Source: Aureibacter tunicatorum
GTDB taxonomy: Bacteria; Bacteroidota; Bacteroidia; Cytophagales; Cyclobacteriaceae
Reading direction: 5' to 3'
DNA: 64,000 nt
Assembly (NCBI RefSeq): GCF_036492635.1
Contig: NZ_AP025305.1
Span: 124,001 to 188,000 of the forward strand
The notes beneath the pieces are model-generated. The model worked only from the letters and a program-made list of their open reading frames with translations, did not search any database and was not told the DNA's origin. Positions 1-8,540 of the stretch are shown in pieces. How positions within the stretch are numbered: position 1 is the stretch's first letter; each line of letters begins with the position of its first letter. The position numbers were made by a program, and so were the translations under genes.

Positions 1-1
1 T

Positions 2-1150
2 GAAATCAATGACGAGCAATTGCAACAAAAATTCGAGGATCTCTTGCTGGATTCGATTTCGCAAAGCCAAGCTTTTCGTCAAGATTTCGGCGTTCTGTTT
101 GATGGCACCATACAAGCGGCTTTGATGATGTCGCTGGGGCATAAGCACGGTATTATTCCTACCCAAATGTTTTCGATCAGCTACGGAGATGAAAAATCGG
201 ATGAAATAATCGCCAACATGGCTTATGATCTTAGGACAAGCAATAGAGCGATAGAGTTGGATAAGGAAAATAGGACGCTGTTTTACGATTACGTGAGATC
301 CATGGATCAACCGGTTAGCGATAAAAATTCATTTATAAATTACTTGATATCCTTGAAAGCTACGGATTATGTGAAGTATGCTTGGTCAAGTGACGGAGGA
401 GCTGAGTTGACGGGAGGGTATGGAAGGGATTGGGCCTTTTACTTATATCTTTCCAATTACAAGAATATGGTGAATTACCTTCCAATGCTAAAGAAAGGCG
501 CTAAATATTTGCCTTCGGCTTTGGACTTCGCTTTTGGAGGAACTATCACTTATATCAAGAAATACGCGAATAAAATCGATCCTGACCCTGCTTTGACTTA
601 TCATAATCTTGTTTCCGACAATACGTTGAATTTGTTTGAAATGCCGGATAGCGGGATTGTTTCCGACCCTGAAAGTCCTGAGTTTATTGAGTCGAATCTA
701 GCTAAATTGATTGAATTTGAGAGAGGAGCGAATCTTGAGAGATCCGTGCTTCCAATTAATCAAGCTGTGTATAATCAAATGAATCTGGAGCTTCGCTTGC
801 CTTACTTGGACAAGCAACTGTCGGGATTTTTGAAGAGCATACCTGAAATGAAGTTTTTTGAGCAGGGCCGAAACTGGCTTTTTGAAAGAACGATAAGGCA
901 TACAGGCCTTGAAAAATATTTGTCCTATTTAAAGCCCAATCCGGTTTTCCCAATCGGAAATATGATCAAATCAAACATGTTCAAGAAAGTCTTGGAGGAT
1001 TTGAAAGAATCGAAGGGCAAGATCTACGAGTATGTAGATATCAAGCAAGCGGAGAATATAATCATGGAGCACAGGGCTGAGCAAGCGGATCATTCGGAAA
1101 TTATTTGGCGCATGCTTGTGCTAATGATTTGGCTTGAGGAAGTGTCTTGA
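2..1150 (+). CDS. Asparagine synthase-like protein, 5'-truncated by the window edge
   Basis: The reading frame is open to the left edge, so the N-terminal part (usually a glutaminase domain) is outside the window; the first possible internal start (TTG at 20) is not convincing. The visible part resembles the C-terminal synthetase domain of class II asparagine synthetases: a late LELRLPYLD segment, a GGY motif after a DGG-AEL segment, and the typical IWRMLVLMIWLEE end. However, the PP-loop that binds ATP, normally SGGLDSS, reads FDGTIQA, and the second acidic motif GEGxDE reads SDGGAE, so key ATP/Mg residues are missing. It may be a non-catalytic or altered-function relative, such as those found in polysaccharide or peptide-modification loci. 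Family assignment is fairly sure; function is not. Confidence 0.7.
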   Translation, partial: EINDEQLQQKFEDLLLDSISQSQAFRQDFGVLFDGTIQAALMMSLGHKHGIIPTQMFSISYGDEKSDEIIANMAYDLRTSNRAIELDKENRTLFYDYVRSMDQPVSDKNSFINYLISLKATDYVKYAWSSDGGAELTGGYGRDWAFYLYLSNYKNMVNYLPMLKKGAKYLPSALDFAFGGTITYIKKYANKIDPDPALTYHNLVSDNTLNLFEMPDSGIVSDPESPEFIESNLAKLIEFERGANLERSVLPINQAVYNQMNLELRLPYLDKQLSGFLKSIPEMKFFEQGRNWLFERTIRHTGLEKYLSYLKPNPVFPIGNMIKSNMFKKVLEDLKESKGKIYEYVDIKQAENIIMEHRAEQADHSEIIWRMLVLMIWLEEVS

Positions 1151-1369
1151 TCGCTGTAATTTATATTATTACAATGTTCTTTTTAGGGAAACATAGCTTG
1201 CAGGTTCGTAATTAATGGGATTTTGGAAATATTAGATTAGCTATGAATAATCCATCAAAATAATTCAAAGATGACTTTCTTGTGAAAACATGATCTGTAT
1301 TATAACTATTTTTAGTAAAACCTTGATGCAAATCATATAAAATTAATTCATTAATTGGATTCTAATTGG

Positions 1370-1377
1370 TAAGTTTG
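1370..1377 (+). promoter_or_regulatory. Possible -7 promoter box upstream of mdh
   Basis: TAAGTTTG matches the Bacteroidota -7 consensus TAnnTTTG and lies 46 bp before the mdh start in a 273-bp gap. No clear TTTG -33 box sits at the usual 19-21 bp spacing, so support is limited. Confidence 0.3.
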
Positions 1378-1423
1378 TTGATGAGAGATAATTGTAAATT
1401 ATACACACAAAAATATTTGAGAT

Positions 1424-2353
1424 ATGGCAAAAGTAACAGTAGTTGGCGCTGGTAACGTAGGAGCTACGGCAGCTGACGTTTTAGCTTACAGAGAGATCGC
1501 GAACGAAGTTGTGTTGGTGGATATCAAGGATGGTTTCGCTGAAGGTAAAGCTTTAGACATCTGGCAAAAGTCACCTATCAATCTTTATGACACTCGCACG
1601 GTAGGTTCTACTAACGACTACTCAAAAACAGCTGACTCTGACGTTGTGATCATCACTTCAGGTTTGCCAAGAAAACCTGGAATGTCTCGCGACGATTTGA
1701 TTTCAACAAATGCTGGTATCGTAAAATCAGTTACTGAAAATGTAATCAAGCATTCTCCAGAGGCTATCATCATCATCGTATCAAATCCTCTTGATGTGAT
1801 GACTTATCAAGCGCACATCACTTCTCAGTTCCCAAGAACTAAAGTAATGGGTATGGCTGGTATCCTTGATACTGCAAGATACAAGGCATTCTTGGCTGAA
1901 GCTCTTGATGTATCTCCTAAAGATATTCAAGCGGTGCTAATGGGCGGACATGGCGATACTATGGTTCCTCTTCCAAGATACACTACTGTAGGTGGTATTC
2001 CTGTGACTGAGCTTATCGACAACGATACTTTGGAAGCGATCGTTCAAAGAACGAAAACTGGAGGTGGAGAGCTTGTTAAGCTTATGGGTACTTCTGCATG
2101 GTACGCTCCAGGTTCTGCATCTGCTCAAATGGCTGAAGCTATCATCAAGGACCAAAAGAGAGTATTCCCAGTATGCGTGAAGCTAGAAGGCGAGTATGGC
2201 ATCGATAACTGCTACTTGGGTGTTCCTGTAGTATTAGGTAAGAATGGTATCGAGAAGATCATCGAGCTTGACCTGAACGAAGATGAAATGGCATTGCTTA
2301 AGAGCTCTGAGAAAGCTGTTCGCGAAGTAATGAATGTATTGGATAACAAGTAA
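1424..2353 (+). CDS. mdh: Malate dehydrogenase
   Basis: NAD-dependent malate dehydrogenase of the lactate-dehydrogenase-like type, interconverting malate and oxaloacetate in the TCA cycle in the cytoplasm. The 309-residue length is typical. Visible motifs are the Rossmann loop GAGNVG at residues 8-13, the NAD-selecting Asp33 ending the second strand, the mobile-loop arginines Arg83 and Arg89, Asp149 and Arg152 of the active site, and the catalytic GGHGDT with His176. The gene stands alone, followed at once by a strong bidirectional terminator shared with the convergent desaturase gene. Codon use (many GCT, GGT, AAC) is more biased than in the neighbours, as expected for high expression. Confidence 0.97.
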   Translation: MAKVTVVGAGNVGATAADVLAYREIANEVVLVDIKDGFAEGKALDIWQKSPINLYDTRTVGSTNDYSKTADSDVVIITSGLPRKPGMSRDDLISTNAGIVKSVTENVIKHSPEAIIIIVSNPLDVMTYQAHITSQFPRTKVMGMAGILDTARYKAFLAEALDVSPKDIQAVLMGGHGDTMVPLPRYTTVGGIPVTELIDNDTLEAIVQRTKTGGGELVKLMGTSAWYAPGSASAQMAEAIIKDQKRVFPVCVKLEGEYGIDNCYLGVPVVLGKNGIEKIIELDLNEDEMALLKSSEKAVREVMNVLDNK

Positions 2354-2377
2354 TATCCAAGATATAAAAAAATAAAA

Positions 2378-2401
2378 GGGCGTCGAGAACGCCCTTTTTT
2401 T
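2378..2401. terminator. Bidirectional intrinsic terminator between mdh and the desaturase gene
   Basis: A GGGCGT / ACGCCC stem (2378-2383 with 2389-2394) is followed by T7 on the plus strand. On the minus strand it is followed by TTTTATTTTTTT, so it can end both convergent genes. Confidence 0.85.
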
Positions 2402-2413
2402 ATGGTTTATTTT

Positions 2414-3190
2414 TTAAGCTGCTTGCTTGTCTAGTTTATTGACTTTTATCCCTTTGGCTCTTCTAAGTTTGATAATTCCAATCTTGTCAAATATCCAAAT
2501 GAAAATATATGTCGGATCCACTTCATGCCATTTTTCGCCAAAGTTTGCTTTGCTTCCATTATGGTGGTGGTTATTGTGGTAGCTTTCGCCCATCATCAGG
2601 AAGTCAAACGGCAACAAGTTTTTGGATGTGTCATTCACTTTGTGGTTTGTATAGCCATATATATGCGCGAACCAATTGATGATGGCTCCATGTATCGGAG
2701 ACATTAAGAAATGTATTGGCAACAATAGGTACAACCACCATTCTGTCGCGTAGTGATAATAAAAAGCGACATACAATATACCCCATAATATTCTTGAAAC
2801 TCTGCTTCTTGCAAGCTTGTCAAACGCGTCCCATTTTGGAACCCCTTTGGTAAAAGTCTCGTCAATAGGCTCTTTGTATGTGCCGTTTGTGATATCAGAA
2901 TAGATCGTTTTTGTTCTCCACATCATTTTAAATAGCGACTCATCGTATTTTGGTGAGTGAGGATCTTTTTCCGTGTCAGCAAATGCATGGTGCATTCTGT
3001 GCATGACTCCGTAACCATAGGCGCTCAAGTAGTTTGAGCCTTGAAATAACCATGTCAAAACAAAGAAAAGTTTTTCCATGGGTTTGGACATGGTAAAAGC
3101 CGCATGCGCTGCGTACCTATGCAAAAAGAAGGTCTGAAAGAACAGCGACGAATACCAGTGTAGTATGAAGAAAACTATACAAGCGGTCAT
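2414..3190 (-). CDS. Acyl-CoA / acyl-lipid delta-9-type fatty acid desaturase
   Basis: Membrane-bound di-iron desaturase that introduces a double bond into fatty acyl chains and so adjusts membrane fluidity. The three histidine boxes of the family are all present: HRYAAH at residues 24-29, HRMHH at 64-68, and HNNHHH at 205-210. Hydrophobic helices lie before the first box, between boxes one and two, and around residues 130-175. At 258 residues it is at the short end of the family, with the first box unusually close to the N terminus, as in many short bacterial homologues. It converges on mdh and shares its terminator. The exact substrate (acyl-CoA or lipid) and regiospecificity cannot be read from the sequence. 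Confidence 0.9.
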   Translation of the reverse strand: MTACIVFFILHWYSSLFFQTFFLHRYAAHAAFTMSKPMEKLFFVLTWLFQGSNYLSAYGYGVMHRMHHAFADTEKDPHSPKYDESLFKMMWRTKTIYSDITNGTYKEPIDETFTKGVPKWDAFDKLARSRVSRILWGILYVAFYYHYATEWWLYLLLPIHFLMSPIHGAIINWFAHIYGYTNHKVNDTSKNLLPFDFLMMGESYHNNHHHNGSKANFGEKWHEVDPTYIFIWIFDKIGIIKLRRAKGIKVNKLDKQAA

Positions 3191-3392
3191 TTTTTATCTA
3201 TAATTTAAGGGTTTTATATCTACTCTCTAATATCATGACAATGAATAATTGTGTTTGTGACACTTTTAAGGTAAAATTTTATCAATTTCATTCTAAAAGA
3301 CTTTGATGCATAACTTTTTATCGCAACAAAACATAGTATTATTAGATTATTCATTTAGCTGAATTTTATTAAAAATAGAAAATTTAGGTTTC

Positions 3393-4295
3393 ATGTTGCT
3401 TAAAAAGGGGATACCATATTCATATCTGTTTGGAATTATTAAGGTTGAAATAGCTTATGTAGCGATATTTATGATCTTGTTTTTCTCATTTCATAATTTT
3501 TTTGCTTCGGAATATTCTATTCCCTTGGCTATTCCGGGAGTCTTAGGCACGTCAATTTCATTGATCTTGGGATTTAGAACTTCTCAAGCTTATTCAAGGT
3601 GGTGGGAAGCGAGAATTGTTTGGGGAGCAATAGTCAATGACTCAAGGGCATTGGTCAGGGAATTGGCATGTTTCACAAATGTCGCTGAAGTTAAAACTCC
3701 AAAGTCGAGAATTGATGAGATCGTCAACTTGCAAATCGCGTGGTGCCATTTATTAGGCCAGAGTTTAAGAAAAAGAATAGAGCCGGAGTATTGGGAGTCG
3801 TATCTCGATCAGGAGCAAAAAGAAAGGCTGGAAGTTCATGACAACAAGCCTAATTTGTTGTTATTGATGATAAGCGAGAAGATTCATCTGTTGAAAAAAG
3901 GCAATCATATCAATTACTATCATCAAGTGCAAATGGATTGGACTGTGAACAGACTTTCGGAATCCATGGGCAAATGCGAACGAATAAAGAATACTGTGTT
4001 CCCCACGACATATTGCATGATGGTTCATATTTTTATTTACGCGTTTATATTCGTATTGCCCTTTGGCTTGGCCAAAACCATGGGGTGGGAAATGTATCCA
4101 CTGATCTTCGGAGTTGCTTGCATCTTTTTCTTGATAGAAAAGATTGGAATGCAATTGCAGGACCCATTTGAGAATTCAGGAACTGATACGCCTATGACAT
4201 CATTGGCAAGGACTATTGAGAGAAATGTTTTGCAGATGACCAATCGTGAAAAAATTCCAGCGCCTATAACATCAGACACCTTTTTTATTAATTAA
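3393..4295 (+). CDS. Bestrophin family (UPF0187) anion channel-like membrane protein
   Basis: Predicted inner-membrane protein of the bacterial bestrophin family, whose studied members are pentameric ion channels. The hallmark segment LGFRTSQAYSRWWEAR followed by WGAIVNDSR lies after the first two hydrophobic helices (about residues 20-45 and 48-65). Two further hydrophobic segments lie at about 205-250, and a QLQDPFENSGTDTPM motif near the C terminus is also typical. The 300-residue length fits the family. It starts 202 bp from, and divergent to, the desaturase gene. Physiological ion and role are unknown. Confidence 0.9.
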   Translation: MLLKKGIPYSYLFGIIKVEIAYVAIFMILFFSFHNFFASEYSIPLAIPGVLGTSISLILGFRTSQAYSRWWEARIVWGAIVNDSRALVRELACFTNVAEVKTPKSRIDEIVNLQIAWCHLLGQSLRKRIEPEYWESYLDQEQKERLEVHDNKPNLLLLMISEKIHLLKKGNHINYYHQVQMDWTVNRLSESMGKCERIKNTVFPTTYCMMVHIFIYAFIFVLPFGLAKTMGWEMYPLIFGVACIFFLIEKIGMQLQDPFENSGTDTPMTSLARTIERNVLQMTNREKIPAPITSDTFFIN

Positions 4296-4309
4296 AAACG
4301 AATGTTTCT

Positions 4310-4786
4310 CTAGACTGTCAAGCGTATAGGAGCGAAGCATTCAACGATATCTCCTTCAGTGTTGATGGCATACATGGCCGGCAGATGCAGGGAAGGGTTG
4401 AAAATTTCATTATTGCCTAATAAAGAGTGATACTTTTGCGAAATGGTGAAATCCGGATCTATTAGGGTTTTATGGCCTTGTAGACTTTTTGATATTAACG
4501 TAGCTTCCGTTTTAGAAAAAGTATCTGAAATTATGATAATTGATGAATTCTCAAGCGCATTTTTTTTTATCATATCGATAATTTCATCCAGGAAACTCAT
4601 GGCTTCTTTTGATACGAACAACAAGATTGCCGGAGAGTAGGAAAGATGGTCCGCAAGCCAAAATTGAGAGTTGTCTGAATCGATTAAGATAAAGTCGACA
4701 GCTTTGGTTTTAGGTTGTTTCTCAATTAGGGAAGAAGCGTTTTGTTGGATTTTGTGATCGTGTGAAATGTTCTGTTCTTTTTTCAT
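4310..4786 (-). CDS. Redoxin-like protein lacking cysteines
   Basis: A 158-residue soluble protein I can only place loosely. From about residue 30 on it follows the layout of AhpC/TSA-type redoxins: an ILLFVSKE strand where the peroxidatic centre would sit, an IIIISDTFS strand, DPDFTISQKYHSLLG, and the closing PAMYAINTEGDIVE, which resembles the redoxin PxxFVIDxxGxI segment. No cysteine is present anywhere, so it cannot act as a thiol peroxidase or disulfide reductase. It converges on the bestrophin gene with a 14-bp gap. The protein is probably real, given the good length and clean start. It may be a non-catalytic thioredoxin fold, but this is inference. Confidence 0.55.
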   Translation of the reverse strand: MKKEQNISHDHKIQQNASSLIEKQPKTKAVDFILIDSDNSQFWLADHLSYSPAILLFVSKEAMSFLDEIIDMIKKNALENSSIIIISDTFSKTEATLISKSLQGHKTLIDPDFTISQKYHSLLGNNEIFNPSLHLPAMYAINTEGDIVECFAPIRLTV

Positions 4787-5080
4787 GTTTTAATAACTCT
4801 TTTTTACGCTTAAAGAGTGAAAAATAGTATTAATGGTTACTAAGAGCTTTGCTTAGAAAGAATGCAATAACAATACTTTTAATCGAATAATTTTTAAAAT
4901 AATCCACTCAAAATAATTAATTATTATCAAATTCAAACCAATGCATTGACTTATTGATGTATTTTTTTACCAATTGTTAACGATTAGCAATTAAATAATG
5001 CTTTTTATGAAGATGAATAAATGAAATAATTGGTAAATTGAGCAGACATTGGCATAAGGAAATCACTAAGTATAACAAAG

Positions 5081-6352
5081 ATGCAAAGAGATTCTAAAAT
5101 TTTTAATTTGATTGAGCAAGAAGCGCTTCGCCAGGAAGAAGGGCTTGAGCTTATAGCTTCGGAAAATTTCACCTCAAAGCAAGTGATGGAGGCTCAGGGC
5201 AGCGTATTGACAAATAAATATGCTGAGGGATTGCCCAATAAGAGGTATTATGGAGGATGTCAAGTCGTCGACTTGATAGAGCAGGAAGCTATTGACAGAG
5301 CTAAGGAACTCTTTGGCGCGAACTGGGTGAATGTGCAACCGCATTCAGGTGCCCAAGCAAATGCGGCAGTAATGTTGGGGATATTGAATCCCGGCGATAG
5401 AATATTAGGTTTTGACCTTTCCCATGGCGGCCACTTGACACATGGATCGCATGTCAATTTTTCAGGCAAGCTTTATGAACCGCACTTCTACGGTGTTGAA
5501 AAAGAAACCGGCTTAATAGATTGGGAAAAAGTAGCTGAGAAAGCTGAGGAAGTAAAGCCTAAGTTGATTATCTGCGGAGCTTCATCATACAGCAGAGAGT
5601 GGAATTATGAAAGACTTAGAGAAATAGCTGACGAAGTTGGCGCGACATTATTGGCTGACATATCTCACCCAGCAGGGTTTATTGCGAGAGGCTTGTTGAA
5701 TGATCCTTTGGAGCATTGCCATATCGTGACCAGCACAACTCACAAAACCCTGAGAGGACCTAGAGGCGGAATCATCATGACTAGAGAGGATTTTGAAAAT
5801 CCGCTAGGCTTGAAAACTCCGAAAGGGACTATCAAAACATTAACGCAAGCATTGGATGGCGCAGTGTTCCCGGGAACGCAAGGCGGACCATTGGAGCATA
5901 TTATCGCAGGTAAGGCAATCGCTTTTGGTGAAGCGTTGACTGACGATTATTTCAATTATATCATGCAAGTGAGAAAGAATGCCCAAGCCATGGCTAAGGA
6001 ATTCTTGAACAGAGGCTATGATATAGTTTCCGGAGGTACGGATAATCACTTGCTTTTGATTGATCTGAGATCAAAAGGAATAAGCGGAAAAGAAGCTGAA
6101 AACACATTGGTTAAAGCGGATATTACGATCAATAAAAATATGGTTCCTTTTGATGACAAGTCTCCATTTGTAACATCGGGCATGAGGATAGGAACTGCGG
6201 CTGTAACAACTCGCGGCATGAAAGAAATTGACATGGCTAGAATTGTTGACATGATCGATACGACTTTGATGGTGAGAGCGGATGAGAGAAAGCTTGAGGA
6301 TGTGAAGATTGAAATCAATGAATGGATGAAGGAGTTTCCTTTGTACAGCTAG
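5081..6352 (+). CDS. glyA: Serine hydroxymethyltransferase
   Basis: PLP enzyme converting serine plus tetrahydrofolate to glycine plus methylene-tetrahydrofolate, the main source of one-carbon units, in the cytoplasm. The 423-residue length is normal. Visible signatures are the N-terminal [20 protein letters not shown] segment, [26 protein letters not shown], and the PLP-binding [14 protein letters not shown] with the Schiff-base lysine at residue 222. The MQRDSKIF start matches the expected N terminus. A terminator follows within 30 bp and the gene appears monocistronic. Confidence 0.97.
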   Translation: MQRDSKIFNLIEQEALRQEEGLELIASENFTSKQVMEAQGSVLTNKYAEGLPNKRYYGGCQVVDLIEQEAIDRAKELFGANWVNVQPHSGAQANAAVMLGILNPGDRILGFDLSHGGHLTHGSHVNFSGKLYEPHFYGVEKETGLIDWEKVAEKAEEVKPKLIICGASSYSREWNYERLREIADEVGATLLADISHPAGFIARGLLNDPLEHCHIVTSTTHKTLRGPRGGIIMTREDFENPLGLKTPKGTIKTLTQALDGAVFPGTQGGPLEHIIAGKAIAFGEALTDDYFNYIMQVRKNAQAMAKEFLNRGYDIVSGGTDNHLLLIDLRSKGISGKEAENTLVKADITINKNMVPFDDKSPFVTSGMRIGTAAVTTRGMKEIDMARIVDMIDTTLMVRADERKLEDVKIEINEWMKEFPLYS

Positions 6353-6380
6353 TAAATAGAAACTATAGATAATTTAAGAA

Positions 6381-6408
6381 AGGCCTTATGAGAGTAAGGT
6401 CTTTTTTT
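6381..6408 (+). terminator. Intrinsic terminator of glyA
   Basis: Stem AGGCCTTA / TAAGGTCT (one G-U pair) with a 6-nt loop, followed by T7. Confidence 0.85.
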
Positions 6409-6427
6409 ATGGGCAAGGATTTATATT

Positions 6428-7909
6428 TTACGCCATTTCATCTTCTGATGAACTGCTTGACTCTGGACTTGGAATAAAATAAGGAGGAAATTCATCGCCA
6501 ATGTTGTAATCCATATTCTGATGAAGAGCTATCATATAGGCGAAAAGTTGCTGCAATAATTCTCTGAGACTGTTGAAATTATATTCCATATTGAGCGATC
6601 TCAATTCGAATATAGGGGCCTCCTTTCCATTTGTCGCGAGCATATCCAACTTGCCTCCAAATCCTCCCAAAGCTTCTATATGAGTTTTGGCTTCAGGGTT
6701 GGGGAAATGCTCGCTTGTCAACAGGTCTTTGCCCTGCATCATTTCTTGCAGCCACATTTTCCGTGTTAGCTCAGCTAGTATATCGGGAGGCATGTTTGCG
6801 TATTTTTTTCGGTTGTTGTAAACTCCTTTTTCAAACAAAGGCTTTTCCAGTTCAATTTCGGGATTCATTATTTGAGGAAAATACCTTATCGACACCGGCT
6901 CAAAATGATTTGTTGGGAGCAAGCTCTGTTTCATTGAATCTTGGGAGCCAACCAGCTTCATTAATTCTATCCATAATGCGGAATTGTCAGCGGATAGCGC
7001 GTCTTTTTCATGTTTGGGTATAAGTTTTGCCATGCTGGCGAAATCAGTTCTAGCCAATAGTTTAGTAAAGGCCTTGGGGTATTCTTTGATTTCTTTGGTG
7101 CCGTAAATCAAATACATGACAACAAGGTCGGTAAAGCCTTTGAGTTCTATGCTCGGCTCTTTTAAAGGGTGCCCATCGGGAAATTCATTTGCGAATAAAG
7201 CCAAGGCGCAAGAACTGATTCTTGACGCTTGTCCAAGATAAAATGTGTTTACTCGGTAGCCTTGGAGAATATCCCAGCCTGTAAGGCGTCTTCCCCAATC
7301 TTTTTTCTTGATTTGGGCTTCAGTTTCGGGCTGACCGCCAGCTCCTAAATCCAGCAGAAATTCATGGACTTTGTCCATAGAGACTCCAATGGTGACTTGA
7401 GGCTTTCCTGCTAGCCCTGCAACTCTTACTTGCTTAAGAATAGCCATGGGTTCCATTAACCTCCCAATGCCGGCATTTTCCAGGCATTGAAGGCTTAATA
7501 ACGGAGCTTTTTCAGTGATGATATTGCAAGCTCTTTCAATTTCCTGCAAAGCAAAAATCATTTCTTCAAATCCTTGAGGAGAGTCCTCGAAAGCTTTGCT
7601 TACCGCTTCTACGACGGATACATTTTCTCCGGAGTTTTCAGCTTGCAATTCCCAATCTTTGCCAAGCAATATTGGGTGATGGCGAGGATATTTTTTTAAG
7701 CTGGTAAAATCCTTTGATGGCGAAGCTGCCATCTCTTCTGACGAAGCCTCAGCCACCTCCCAATTTGTGAATTCGATTTCAAATCCAAATGCGCATTGAA
7801 TAATATCCATGGGAGGAGGTTTCTTGGCGCCACAAGATGAGGAAAGCTTTGATGGAAATCTCTCCGATTTATTAGCTTTTGTTGAGCAGTTCTTGTGGCT
7901 TGTGCGCAT
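6428..7909 (-). CDS. Unknown protein with an FGFEIEF motif (possibly amidoligase-like)
   Basis: A 493-residue, apparently cytoplasmic protein without signal peptide or membrane segments. After a low-complexity basic N terminus (residues 1-33, KPPP at the end) comes FGFEIEF at about 42-48. This resembles the opening FGxEIEF strand of putative amidoligases. A late APIFELRSLN segment near 440 could be the matching ExR strand. A Ser/Glu/Asp-rich tail ends the protein. The KPPP-MDIIQ prefix is reminiscent of proteins carried by extracellular contractile injection systems in marine Cytophagales, but no other such gene is in the window. An alternative start is Met34. Function unassigned; both the fold and the link to injection systems are inference. 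Confidence 0.6.
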   Translation of the reverse strand: MRTSHKNCSTKANKSERFPSKLSSSCGAKKPPPMDIIQCAFGFEIEFTNWEVAEASSEEMAASPSKDFTSLKKYPRHHPILLGKDWELQAENSGENVSVVEAVSKAFEDSPQGFEEMIFALQEIERACNIITEKAPLLSLQCLENAGIGRLMEPMAILKQVRVAGLAGKPQVTIGVSMDKVHEFLLDLGAGGQPETEAQIKKKDWGRRLTGWDILQGYRVNTFYLGQASRISSCALALFANEFPDGHPLKEPSIELKGFTDLVVMYLIYGTKEIKEYPKAFTKLLARTDFASMAKLIPKHEKDALSADNSALWIELMKLVGSQDSMKQSLLPTNHFEPVSIRYFPQIMNPEIELEKPLFEKGVYNNRKKYANMPPDILAELTRKMWLQEMMQGKDLLTSEHFPNPEAKTHIEALGGFGGKLDMLATNGKEAPIFELRSLNMEYNFNSLRELLQQLFAYMIALHQNMDYNIGDEFPPYFIPSPESSSSSEDEMA

Positions 7910-7957
7910 GAATGATGAACTTTCATGCTAAGCAAATTGTTGATGTTGGCTATTAAG

Positions 7958-8431
7958 CTATTTGTAAGTAATAGCCAAAATAGTGAAAATCTTTTTGCCT
8001 ACAGGAGCGTCCACTTCAACAGTGTCGCCGATTTTTTTGTCCATAAGCGCTTTGCCTATCGGCGATTCGACGCTTAGTTTTTTCTTTTTAATGTCGGCTT
8101 CGTCAGTTCCCACTAGCTGGAATTCCATAGGTCTTCCTGTTTGGTCCTTGAATTTCACATAAGCGCTGAAAAAGACCTTGCTTTGGTCTATGTTTTCAAA
8201 AGCGGCGACTTTAAGAACTTTAAAGCGGCGGTGTATGTAGCCTATTCTTCCGTCAAGCTCTCTAAGCTTTTTTCGTCCATAAATGTACTCCGCATTTTCC
8301 GATCGATCTCCCATGGCAGCGGCTTCGCCTACCGCTTCTGCGACTTGTTTGCGTTCGCTCCATAAGGCTTCCATTTCGGCATTGAGGGCATCCCAACCTT
8401 CTTTAGTGATAAGATTGCTGTAATTCGACAT
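7958..8431 (-). CDS. greB: Transcription elongation factor GreB (GreA/GreB family)
   Basis: Stimulates the intrinsic RNA-cleavage activity of backtracked RNA polymerase so stalled complexes can resume. The 157-residue protein has the N-terminal coiled-coil finger with MGDRSENAEYIYGRKKLRELD, whose tip carries the acidic residues that act in the polymerase secondary channel. The YIYGRKKLRELDGRI variant is GreB-like rather than GreA-like. The C-terminal FKBP-like domain is present (SVESPIGKALMDKKIGD). It follows the unknown 493-aa gene's promoter side on the same strand (49-bp gap) and may be cotranscribed with it. GreA-type function in a species with one Gre factor remains possible. Confidence 0.9.
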   Translation of the reverse strand: MSNYSNLITKEGWDALNAEMEALWSERKQVAEAVGEAAAMGDRSENAEYIYGRKKLRELDGRIGYIHRRFKVLKVAAFENIDQSKVFFSAYVKFKDQTGRPMEFQLVGTDEADIKKKKLSVESPIGKALMDKKIGDTVEVDAPVGKKIFTILAITYK

Positions 8432-8540
8432 TTTGGTATGTATTCAAATAGATGAACGGGACCGATACGCCATCCATTGATTATTGGTTGGCATATCGCT
8501 CTTCATGATTGTAAAGTCTTGATAATAGGAAAGTGTTTGA

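Noticed and set aside
3861-4279. Several ORFs of 77-97 codons opposite or out of frame with the bestrophin gene
   Set aside because: Shadows of the real gene, without independent start context or domain.
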